NCBI GenBank assembly: GCA_015222755.1
Contig: JADFVX010000120.1
Location: forward strand, 1-14,464
DNA length: 14,464 bases
DNA from: Pseudomonadota bacterium
Lineage (GTDB): Bacteria > Desulfobacterota > JADFVX01
Direction: 5' to 3'
Part shown: one piece after another, positions 6,602-12,389 of the stretch
Numbering within the stretch: the stretch's first letter is position 1
Layout of the letters: each line of letters begins with the position of its first letter
Program-made: the position numbers and the translations under genes
The notes under the pieces: generated by a model
What the model was told of the DNA's origin: nothing
Databases searched by the model: none
What the model saw: only the letters and a program-made list of their open reading frames with translations

Positions 6602-7258
6602 TCAAACTTCAAGCTTAAGTTTGCCGACCTCGAAACAATTTTCAACAACAGGTGTATCTTCGTAGCGTTTCAGCAGCTTTACCGTCATGTAGGTAAAAGG
6701 TACCTCACAGGCAACAACCGCAAGATATGAACTTGCAAAAGTCAGCCATGAGGAGAGGGGTGTTGCTACCTCCCCGATGAAGAGCCAGAAACCAACCATT
6801 CCGGTTACTCCTGAGTAGAAGATTGCATCCAGCTTCAATATTTCCTTCCAGCTTAGCCTTTTGCCCAAAGACTTATCAAAGAGCTTTCTTCCCGCTGTGT
6901 AATGTACGGTAATCAGCGGAAGGATAAGTGAGAGCGAGTTTACTGCCAGATGTTGCAAATCCATCGGATCGAAGAAGAGTCCTTGAAGCAGAAGTCCTGC
7001 GGCAAAGCCAAAGAGTGCGGGAGCAAAGCCGAGTGTCAGGTAGATAGCCATCCCTCCGATGAAATGCAGTTCAGAAGGGCCTACGTTCATGTGGAAACCC
7101 TGCATGAATATGGAAAAGAAAATCGCAGCCAGTACCATCTTGACGATATCGAAAGGATTTTTTATAAATCCCTTTGCGTATAGTCCCAATACTCCCATAG
7201 CCGTTACATTTGCTATCGCCACCTTTGCCGGTGCAACAAATCCTGGTTCAATATGCAT
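6602..7258 (-). CDS. cbiM: CbiM-family cobalt-uptake membrane protein (energy-coupling factor type)
   Basis: CbiM is the membrane-embedded substrate-capture component of cobalt transporters. The 218-residue protein starts MHIEPGF, keeping the metal-binding His2 of the MHIPDGF-type N-terminus. About six hydrophobic segments follow (near residues 10-28, 40-58, 69-93, 103-121, 143-163 and 169-191). The inner motif NVGPSELHFIGG (58-69) and the FDPMDLQHLAVNSLS region (96-110) correspond to the family's PGTSGHLLGG and LQHGGLT...N segments. The MHIEPG variant is, from memory, common in cobalamin operons. No cbiN, cbiQ or cbiO is near. The ATG has a full AAGGAGGT ribosome binding site. The 54-base AT-rich gap upstream separates it from cbiX-cbiC. 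An intrinsic terminator follows the gene. Confidence 0.85.
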   Translation of the reverse strand: MHIEPGFVAPAKVAIANVTAMGVLGLYAKGFIKNPFDIVKMVLAAIFFSIFMQGFHMNVGPSELHFIGGMAIYLTLGFAPALFGFAAGLLLQGLFFDPMDLQHLAVNSLSLILPLITVHYTAGRKLFDKSLGKRLSWKEILKLDAIFYSGVTGMVGFWLFIGEVATPLSSWLTFASSYLAVVACEVPFTYMTVKLLKRYEDTPVVENCFEVGKLKLEV

Positions 7259-7312
7259 CTTATCTACCTCCTTAATTAAATGTTTTTATTTTTTTAATTT
7301 AACCCTAAAACC

Positions 7313-8320
7313 TTATTTATCTATGAATAGTACCTTTATAAATGCATTAACAATGGCCGCTGCCACCGTACTTCCACCCTTTGCACCCCGGTTTGTGATA
7401 TAGGGAACCTCGTTTTGTGTCGTCAGGCAGACCTTCGATTCCTTGGCGTTGACAAAACCAACAGGAATGCCGACAACCAGTGCGGGACGAACACCATCGT
7501 TCTTTATCATATCGACGAGGGTGATGAGAGCAGTAGGTGCGTTACCTATGGCGACTATGTTTCCATCCAGCTTGTGGCCCAGCGACCTTATACCCGCCGC
7601 CGCCTTGGTGATGTTCTCCTCCTCGGCAAGCTTTATCACGTCAGGGTCTTTAAGAATGCAACTTACTTCATGTCCAAAACGCTTGTTTATTCCTGACTGA
7701 ATCATGGTGACATCGGTATATATGGCCCGCTTTTCACCGATAGCCTTCATACCGGCACTGACGGCATCGTCGTGGAAGACCATGTTTCTAAGAAAATCAA
7801 AATCCCCCGTTGTATGGATGACACGTTTTACAACAGGCCGCCTGTCCTCCGGAATATCACCCTCTTCAAGGAAGGTCTCGATAAGCTCCATGCTCTTGTC
7901 TTCAATTGCACCGGGCTCCACCTTCGTAGCCTCAATGGAGGCCATGACCTCATCATACATCATATCCTTGACTATATCAAAAATGTCGGGGTGCAGGCCT
8001 ATAGGCTCAAGCATCCGCCAAGGGATCTCTTTGCCGAGGGCAGCAATACCAGCCTCGATCTCCTCGGGAACGTCCTTCTTAAAATGCATCCCTTTAAAGA
8101 GAAAGAAGGGGTAGACGACGAGCTCCTCCATCCCTTTGTCTGCCAGTGCCTTGATGCCGTCACCGATAGACGGCTTTGCCAACTCCATGAAGGCCGGTTC
8201 GAACATATCTGTCTGGAAATATTTTTTCAATTTATCAACAACACTGTTGACCTGATCGTTCGCCTCACTTCTCCTACTGCCGTGGGCGGCGACTAAAAAA
8301 CCTTTTTTCATAACTTTCAT
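7313..8320 (-). CDS. CbiX-CbiC fusion: sirohydrochlorin cobaltochelatase plus cobalt-precorrin-8 methylmutase
   Basis: The 335-residue protein joins two complete enzymes. Residues 1 to about 125 are a small-type CbiX chelatase that puts cobalt into sirohydrochlorin. It has AAHGSR with His13 and FKGMHFKKDVP with His79, the spacing of the two metal-binding histidines in single-domain archaeal CbiX. Residues from about 140 on are CbiC, which moves the C11 methyl group to C12 to make cobyrinate. It has VIHTTGDFDF with catalytic His169, YTDVTMIQSGI, IGNAPTAL, GIPVGFVNAKESK and NRGAKGGSTVAAA. A short charged linker, EATKVEPGAIEDKS, lies between. The first ATG (8320) is preceded by AGGAG at 4 bases, and a second in-frame ATG follows three codons later. 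The two activities are many steps apart in the pathway. Confidence 0.94.
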   Translation of the reverse strand: MKVMKKGFLVAAHGSRRSEANDQVNSVVDKLKKYFQTDMFEPAFMELAKPSIGDGIKALADKGMEELVVYPFFLFKGMHFKKDVPEEIEAGIAALGKEIPWRMLEPIGLHPDIFDIVKDMMYDEVMASIEATKVEPGAIEDKSMELIETFLEEGDIPEDRRPVVKRVIHTTGDFDFLRNMVFHDDAVSAGMKAIGEKRAIYTDVTMIQSGINKRFGHEVSCILKDPDVIKLAEEENITKAAAGIRSLGHKLDGNIVAIGNAPTALITLVDMIKNDGVRPALVVGIPVGFVNAKESKVCLTTQNEVPYITNRGAKGGSTVAAAIVNAFIKVLFIDK

Positions 8321-8351
8321 AACTCTCCTAACTCTTACCTTTTATTGATAT

Positions 8352-9884
8352 TCATGATAAGGCATCCTGTGAGAGACCTGCAATATCATATATTTTATCC
8401 ATGTCGACATGGCATCTTACATGGTCGGCCAGTTTCTTAAATCCCTCTTCCTTTCTTTCAAGAAAAGAGCTTGTTCCTTTGCCTCCAAAATTTATTCCCT
8501 TTTTCTTTGCGACGGATTGGAGAAAGCTTGTACGGAATTCGTCGTTATCAAATATGCCGTGGATGTAGGTTCCCCAGGTGCGGCCGTCTACACTTGCCGC
8601 ACCGTCGCATGTCATGGCAGCCTCTCCGTTCCGGCTTGTCACATCGAAGAGCGGTTTTGTGCCGCCGGTATAAAAGCTCTCCCCCATATGGATCTCATAG
8701 CCCTTAATGCTGCCTGCCTCAAAGGGAAGGGCTCCCTTATTTGTCCCTGCCGCCTCCACCTGCACCGTCCTCTTTTCTTCCTTCATCACCGTCTTTATCT
8801 TGAGGTAGCCGAGGCCTTCCATGCTGCCCCCTTCCTCCGCACCCTGCGGGTCGGAAATACTCTCCCCCAGCATCTGGTATCCACCGCAGACCCCTATCAG
8901 GAAGCCGCCTCCGGCAAGGTGCCCCTTAATTTCTTCATCGTAACCCGCCTCTCTTAGATAGCGCAGGTCGGCAAGGGTGTTCTTCGTCCCGGGGAGAATG
9001 ATAACATCCGTCTTACCTATAGGCTCTCCCTCATTAATATAGCGAAGGTTGACGGACTCCTCTGTCGCCAGCGGATCAAAATCGGTAAAGTTTGAGATCC
9101 TGGGCAGACGGATAACGACAATGTCCACATTATCCGCTGTAGCAGCTTCCTGCACGGAGTTGTCGAGTGCAACGCCGTCCTCTTCCTCCACGTATATACC
9201 ACTGAACATGGGCACCACACCCAGCACGGGAAGCCCAGTCTTTTCTTCAAGAAAATCAAGCCCGGGCTCAAGGAGCGATACGTCACCACGGAATTTGTTT
9301 ATTATGAAACCCTTAACCCGTTTTCGTTCACCTTCTTCGAGAAGTTCCAGTGTGCCTACGAGAGCGGCAAAGACCCCGCCCCGGTCAATATCACCCACGA
9401 GAATCACAGGGGCATCGACCATTTTGGCTGTCCCCATATTGGCTATGTCATTCTCCCGAAGGTTCACCTCGGCGGGGGAGCCAGCTCCTTCGATAACTAC
9501 CAGCTTATATCCTGCCGCCAAACGGTCAAAACTCTCTTTGACAAAGCGCTTTGCCTCCCCCTTGAAGCGGTGATACTCTGCTGCCATCATACGGCCATAG
9601 ACCTTACCCTGTATAATCACCTGAGACCCTTTATCGCTCTCCGGCTTTAACAAGATTGGGTTCATGTCGACATGGGGCTTCAGTCCCGCCGCTTCGGCCT
9701 GCATAGCCTGAGCCCGGCCTATCTCGTGCCCCTCCTCTGTTACAAAGGAATTGAGGGCCATGTTCTGCGGTTTGAAGGGAGCGGCAGCTATACCGTCCTC
9801 CCTGAAGATGCGGCAGAGGGCAGCGGTCAGGACCGACTTCCCCACATGGGAGCCCGTTCCCTGTATCATCAGAGCCGTGGTCAT
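8352..9884 (-). CDS. cbiP: Cobyric acid synthase (CbiP/CobQ)
   Basis: CbiP amidates the b, d, e and g side chains of adenosyl-cobyrinate a,c-diamide, using ATP and glutamine. The 510-residue protein has the family's usual length. The P-loop-like MIQGTGSHVGKS is at residues 6-17, PFKPQNMALNSFVT at 36-49 and VIEGAGSPAEVNLRENDIAN at 130-149. The class I glutaminase domain has the nucleophile Cys333 in GVCGGYQMLG and His442 in GTYIHGIFDN. It is the first gene after the riboswitch. The ATG at 9884 fits the family N-terminus. AAGG and AGG lie 5-10 bases upstream, right behind the T-run of the leader terminator. The next gene, cbiX-cbiC, starts 31 bases after its stop. Confidence 0.97.
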   Translation of the reverse strand: MTTALMIQGTGSHVGKSVLTAALCRIFREDGIAAAPFKPQNMALNSFVTEEGHEIGRAQAMQAEAAGLKPHVDMNPILLKPESDKGSQVIIQGKVYGRMMAAEYHRFKGEAKRFVKESFDRLAAGYKLVVIEGAGSPAEVNLRENDIANMGTAKMVDAPVILVGDIDRGGVFAALVGTLELLEEGERKRVKGFIINKFRGDVSLLEPGLDFLEEKTGLPVLGVVPMFSGIYVEEEDGVALDNSVQEAATADNVDIVVIRLPRISNFTDFDPLATEESVNLRYINEGEPIGKTDVIILPGTKNTLADLRYLREAGYDEEIKGHLAGGGFLIGVCGGYQMLGESISDPQGAEEGGSMEGLGYLKIKTVMKEEKRTVQVEAAGTNKGALPFEAGSIKGYEIHMGESFYTGGTKPLFDVTSRNGEAAMTCDGAASVDGRTWGTYIHGIFDNDEFRTSFLQSVAKKKGINFGGKGTSSFLERKEEGFKKLADHVRCHVDMDKIYDIAGLSQDALS

Positions 9885-9903
9885 CAGCGCCTGCCTTGGA
9901 AAA

Positions 9904-9934
9904 CAAAAAGCCGCCTTCGGAAAGAGGCGGCTTT
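9904..9934 (-). terminator. Intrinsic terminator of the cobalamin leader (riboswitch expression platform)
   Basis: On the minus strand a 9-bp stem AAAGCCGCC/GGCGGCTTT (9934-9926 with 9915-9907) with a 10-nt loop runs into T residues (9909-9905, then G and more T). It lies 53 bases after the aptamer and about 20 bases before the cbiP ATG. This is the place expected for a transcription-terminating B12 riboswitch. Confidence 0.85.
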
Positions 9935-9953
9935 AATATGGTAATGGTTTCTC

Positions 9954-9989
9954 ATTTCTTTGCCTCGAAGAAATTAGATTATATAATCT
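9954..9989 (-). promoter_or_regulatory. Two leader hairpins between riboswitch aptamer and terminator
   Basis: The 14-bp perfect palindrome AGATTATATAATCT (9976-9989) shares three bases with the 3' strand of aptamer helix P1. Next comes a 7-bp hairpin ATTTCTT/AAGAAAT (9974-9968 with 9960-9954) whose 7-nt loop shows GAGGC. That loop is complementary to GCCTC (9928-9924) at the edge of the terminator's 5' arm, so it could act as a weak antiterminator. The structures are plain in the sequence; the switching role is inference. Confidence 0.55.
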
Positions 9990-10148
9990 ATCCTGGCAGG
10001 TCTCCTGGCTCCCGGATCGTCCTACTTACCGCGCCTTCCCATCTTAAAGATAGTGGCCATTGCGGTTTTCGTACCCGGTTACAGTGGCGGGACCGCTCCC
10101 GATTCTAACGGGATTCCCTGTTGATCCCCCTCAAGGGACCAGGATAGA
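9987..10148 (-). promoter_or_regulatory. Cobalamin (B12) riboswitch aptamer
   Basis: The minus strand has the conserved parts in the right order. Helix P1 pairs TCTATCCTGG (10148-10139) with CCAGGATAGA (9996-9987) over 10 perfect base pairs. GGGAATCCC (10118-10110) follows, then the core GCCACTGT (10088-10081), GGCCACT (10058-10052), GGGAAGGCG (10040-10032), and the B12 box AGCCAGGAGACCTGCC (10010-9995). It binds adenosylcobalamin or a related corrinoid and lowers expression of the downstream cbi operon when the vitamin is plentiful. It stands about 100 bases upstream of cbiP, with an intrinsic terminator in between, so control is probably at the level of transcription. Confidence 0.96.
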
Positions 10149-10170
10149 ATTGCTCAATCAGCAAAGTCTA

Positions 10171-10200
10171 AAGTTAGCATAGCTTTGAGATTGTAGTCAA
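10171..10200 (-). promoter_or_regulatory. Putative sigma-70-type promoter of the cbi operon
   Basis: Minus strand: TTGACT (10200-10195), an 18-base spacer, then a poor -10 TAACTT (10176-10171). Transcription would start near 10164, about 15 bases before the riboswitch P1 helix, which is where a leader start is expected. The -35 box is good and the -10 is weak. Confidence 0.45.
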
Positions 10201-10252
10201 GGCCGAAAACCCCCAAATAATTGATAAAAGGGACCTAAAAAAATGCGCAAAA

Positions 10253-10287
10253 GCAATATGTGTCGCATATTGAGCAATATATGTCGC
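10253..10287. repeat. Direct repeat with 21-nt period, plus nested inverted repeat, upstream of carD
   Basis: GCAATATGTGTCGC (10253-10266) recurs as GCAATATATGTCGC (10274-10287), with one mismatch in 14 and a 21-nt offset, about two helical turns. A perfect 7-bp inverted repeat CAATATG/CATATTG with a 5-nt spacer (10254-10272) is nested in it. The second copy ends 22 bases before the likely carD -10 hexamer, across the -35 area, so it is a candidate operator. No known regulator is recognised. Confidence 0.55.
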
Positions 10288-10314
10288 TCTTTTTGTTTTT
10301 TTATATGATACAAT
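10286..10314 (+). promoter_or_regulatory. Putative promoter of carD
   Basis: A good -10 hexamer TACAAT (10309-10314) has a TGA just before it, but the -35 position (near 10286-10291) does not fit the consensus. The stretch between is T-rich. The start would be near 10321, leaving an untranslated leader of about 88 bases with no clear structure. A positively acting factor at the upstream repeats would explain the missing -35. Confidence 0.4.
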
Positions 10315-10408
10315 GGCTGCTGTTAGTGGATCATGGTGGGAACTCTGCGGCAGCTTACATATTATTTGTTACACTTTTTAATGTAGTTTAATAGAGGGAG
10401 GAGTAGAA

Positions 10409-10891
10409 ATGTATAGCAGAGGAGACATTGCAGTTTATCCGGCACATGGTGTAGGGGTTATTGAAGCAATAGAGACGAAAAGCATTTCAGGGCAGGACTG
10501 TTCCTTTCTCATTATGCGAATACTGGATAACGACATGACCATCATGATACCAACTAACAATGTAAATAAGGTTGGGCTCAGGTCTGTCATAGACAAAAAG
10601 AAGGTAGATGGTATATTCAGTATCCTTCAGGGAGACTCTATACCCATCGACAGCAAGACTTGGAATAAGCGCTTCAGGGACTATTCAGAAAAGGTAAAGG
10701 TGGGTTCCACCTCTGATATTGCCGAGGTTATGCGTGATCTTATGAACCTTAAAAACCATAAAACTCTCTCCTTTGGTGAGAGAAAGATGCTGGACAATGT
10801 CAAAAATCTTCTGGCACAGGAAATTGCTATGGCGACAAATGACAAAGCCCATGAGGTCGAAGAAAGACTTACAGGGGTCTTTGACAATTGA
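10409..10891 (+). CDS. CarD/CdnL-family RNA polymerase-binding transcription regulator
   Basis: CarD/CdnL proteins bind the RNA polymerase beta subunit and stabilise open promoter complexes, notably at rRNA and housekeeping promoters. The 160-residue product has the usual length. The N-terminal Tudor-like polymerase-interaction domain (about 1-60) begins with YSRGDIAVYPAHGVGVIEAI and includes MTIMIPTNNVNKVGLR. The C-terminal half (about 65-160) is a charged helical domain with RDYSEKVKVGSTSDIAEVMRDL and SFGERKMLDNVKNLLAQEIA, as in CdnL. The ATG has a strong GGGAGGAG ribosome binding site 5 bases upstream. The gene is followed by an intrinsic terminator and then ispD, a neighbourhood I recall from Deltaproteobacteria. 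Whether it is an essential CdnL or a paralogous CarD-like factor cannot be told. Confidence 0.93.
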   Translation: MYSRGDIAVYPAHGVGVIEAIETKSISGQDCSFLIMRILDNDMTIMIPTNNVNKVGLRSVIDKKKVDGIFSILQGDSIPIDSKTWNKRFRDYSEKVKVGSTSDIAEVMRDLMNLKNHKTLSFGERKMLDNVKNLLAQEIAMATNDKAHEVEERLTGVFDN

Positions 10892-10917
10892 CAAAACAGG
10901 TAAAACATGAAAATATG

Positions 10918-10942
10918 CCCGGGATTTCCCGGGTTTTTTTTT
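10918..10942 (+). terminator. Intrinsic terminator between carD and ispD
   Basis: A CCCGGG/CCCGGG stem (10918-10923 with 10928-10933) with loop ATTT is followed by nine T residues (10934-10942). It ends carD transcripts, yet the ispD ATG comes only five bases after the T-run. Confidence 0.88.
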
Positions 10943-10947
10943 GAGCG

Positions 10948-11640
10948 ATGACTAAAGTTTCAGCAATCATACCTGCTGCAGGTTCCGGAAAACGGATGGG
11001 CGGCAATACGAGTAAACAATACCTGCAGATAGGCGGGCGGCCTATTATCGTGGAGACGCTTTCTGTCTTCCAGAAAGCCGGAATAATCAACGATATTATA
11101 CTCGTTGCACCGGCAGCAGAACTAGCTGCAAGCAAAGAGATTATTGAAGCGGCTCGCCTGTCTAAGGTTATAGCCGTCATTGAGGGTGGGGCTGAGCGCC
11201 AGGACTCCATAAGGAATGGGCTTGCCTTGCTTAAGAATGACACAGATCTTGTCATAGTGCATGACGGAGTGCGCCCCTTCATAACAGAGGAAATGATAGA
11301 AAGCTCCGTTGCGGCGGCAAAAGAGGCAGGCGCTGCAATAGTAGCTGTTCCTGTAAAAGATACTGTAAAACGAGCAGAAGGCCTCTCTGTTATTGAAACT
11401 GTTCCCCGGGATGAGCTCTGGCTGGCACAGACTCCACAAGCCTTCCGCTGCGACATCATAAAAAAAGCCTACTCGGAAGCTGGGAAAAACTCCTTTATCG
11501 GTACAGATGACGCCTCACTTGTAGAGGCCATGGGCAAGAGGGTAAAAATTGTTCCCGGTTCATATGAGAACATAAAGATCACAACAGCAGAAGACCTGAT
11601 TTTTGCGGAAGCTATACTTAAGAACAGGAGTACATTGTAA
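10948..11640 (+). CDS. ispD: 2-C-methyl-D-erythritol 4-phosphate cytidylyltransferase (IspD)
   Basis: IspD joins CTP and methylerythritol phosphate into CDP-ME, the third step of the MEP isoprenoid pathway. The 230-residue protein has the family's normal length and motifs: the CTP-binding IPAAGSGKRMGGNTSKQYL (residues 8-26), GGAERQDSIRNGL (80-92), VHDGVRPF (104-111), PVKDTVK (135-141), QTPQAFR (161-167), TDDASLVE (186-193) and GSYENIKITTAEDL (204-217). The start at 10948 fits the family N-terminus. No Shine-Dalgarno sequence precedes it, only T9 and GAGCG. The stop codon's last A is the first base of the ispF ATG. Confidence 0.97.
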   Translation: MTKVSAIIPAAGSGKRMGGNTSKQYLQIGGRPIIVETLSVFQKAGIINDIILVAPAAELAASKEIIEAARLSKVIAVIEGGAERQDSIRNGLALLKNDTDLVIVHDGVRPFITEEMIESSVAAAKEAGAAIVAVPVKDTVKRAEGLSVIETVPRDELWLAQTPQAFRCDIIKKAYSEAGKNSFIGTDDASLVEAMGKRVKIVPGSYENIKITTAEDLIFAEAILKNRSTL

Positions 11641-12119
11641 TGATGCGTGTCGGATTCGGTTATGATGCACACAGGCTTGTAGAAGGAAGAGAGCTCATCC
11701 TTGGTGGTGTAACGATCCCTTTTGAAAAAGGACTTCTCGGCCATTCTGATGCAGATGTCCTGAGCCATGCGGTTTGCGATGCCCTTCTCGGCGCCGCGGG
11801 CGAGGGGGACCTGGGAAGGCATTTCCCGGACAGCAACTCAAAGTTCAAAGGAATCTCCAGCCTTAAGTTGATGGAAGAGGTTAAACGACTTATAGCTGAA
11901 AAAGGATACGAACTCTCAAACCTGGATGTGACCGTAGTCTGTGAGAAGCCCAAGCTGGCACCTCATATTGGGAAAATGAAGGAAAACATTGCTAAAGCCC
12001 TTGCCGCTTCTAAAAATGCTGTCAATATTAAGGCTACTACAACGGAGGGAATGGGTTTTGCCGGCAGAAAAGAGGGTATAGCCGCATACAGCGTAGTGAT
12101 GATACAAAAAAAGGGTTAG
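11640..12119 (+). CDS. ispF: 2-C-methyl-D-erythritol 2,4-cyclodiphosphate synthase (IspF)
   Basis: IspF cyclises CDP-ME 2-phosphate to MEcPP with loss of CMP, as a zinc-dependent trimer. The 159-residue product is of normal length. It has the zinc ligands Asp9, His11 and His43 (GYDAHRL and LSHAVCDALLGA), the motif GHSDADV (34-40), HFPDS (61-65), VVCEKPKLAPHI and the C-terminal TTTEGMGFAGRKEGIAAYSV. The junction TAATGATG gives two adjacent possible ATG starts (11640 and 11643), and translation probably reinitiates after ispD. ispE is not in the window. Confidence 0.97.
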   Translation: MMRVGFGYDAHRLVEGRELILGGVTIPFEKGLLGHSDADVLSHAVCDALLGAAGEGDLGRHFPDSNSKFKGISSLKLMEEVKRLIAEKGYELSNLDVTVVCEKPKLAPHIGKMKENIAKALAASKNAVNIKATTTEGMGFAGRKEGIAAYSVVMIQKKG

Positions 12120-12137
12120 GCTTTTTTGCTTGCCCTT
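12106..12137 (-). terminator. Possible weak intrinsic terminator downstream of tRNA-Arg
   Basis: On the minus strand AAGGG (12137-12133) pairs with CCCTT (12115-12111), with a small inner GC/GC pairing across an A-rich loop, followed by a run of T residues. It lies 12 bases past the tRNA 3' end and overlaps the last codons of ispF. The stem is short and interrupted, so this is tentative. Confidence 0.35.
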
Positions 12138-12149
12138 ACATTTTTATTA

Positions 12150-12226
12150 TGGTGGGCGATGGGGGAGTCGAACCCTCGACCTCAGGCTTCGGAGGCCTGC
12201 GCTCTATCCAGCTGAGCTAATCGCCC
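12150..12226 (-). tRNA. tRNA-Arg, anticodon CCG
   Basis: The minus strand folds as a full cloverleaf. The acceptor stem pairs GGGCGAT (12226-12220) with ATCGCCC (12160-12154), the discriminator is A, and CCA is encoded (12152-12150). The D-arm has TAGCTCAGCTGGATAGAGC, the anticodon stem is CAGGC/GCCTG with loop CTCCGAA, and the T-arm has GAGGGTTCGACTCCC. Anticodon CCG reads the arginine codon CGG. It lies alone, antisense to its neighbours. Confidence 0.97.
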
Positions 12227-12234
12227 ACGGCTAA

Positions 12235-12263
12235 ACAATACAAAAACAGGGTGGAAAAGTCCA
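12235..12263 (-). promoter_or_regulatory. Putative promoter of tRNA-Arg
   Basis: Minus strand: TGGACT (12263-12258), a 17-base spacer, then TATTGT (12240-12235). Each hexamer matches the sigma-70 consensus at four of six places. The start would be at about 12228, giving a pre-tRNA with almost no 5' leader. Confidence 0.4.
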
Positions 12264-12334
12264 GTTTTATCCTTCTGCACAAAAAGCGGTGCTTGCTGCT
12301 GAATGCTGACTGGATTAAAGGGCGATAAAAGAAA

Positions 12335-12362
12335 TTGACTTTAAAATATATCCTTGTATACA
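12335..12362 (+). promoter_or_regulatory. Putative gntR promoter with a GntR-type operator over the -10 element
   Basis: TTGACT (12335-12340) and TATACA (12357-12362) are spaced by 16 bases. The -10 box lies in the 8-bp palindrome TGTATACA (12355-12362). This has the TNGTNNNACNA style that FadR-subfamily GntR repressors bind, so self-repression of the gene 28 bases downstream is likely. The operator role is inference. Confidence 0.5.
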
Positions 12363-12389
12363 CTGTTAAATCACGCTTAATCAATATGG

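Noticed and set aside
7772..8296. 174-codon plus-strand open frame antisense to cbiX-cbiC
   Set aside because: Fully inside a recognised fusion gene, with no start signal or motif of its own.
10869..11459. 196-codon minus-strand open frame antisense to ispD
   Set aside because: Shadow of ispD; serine/alanine/isoleucine-rich translation with no domain, and it crosses the carD terminator.
12105..12130. A-run and T-run around the ispF stop as a plus-strand terminator
   Set aside because: The stem would be almost all A:T with a 9-nt loop, too weak for a confident call; the minus-strand reading serving the tRNA is slightly better and listed as tentative.
12150..12226. tRNA-Arg as an integration site for a mobile element
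   Set aside because: No duplicated tRNA 3' end, integrase or foreign-looking gene is visible on either side within the window.
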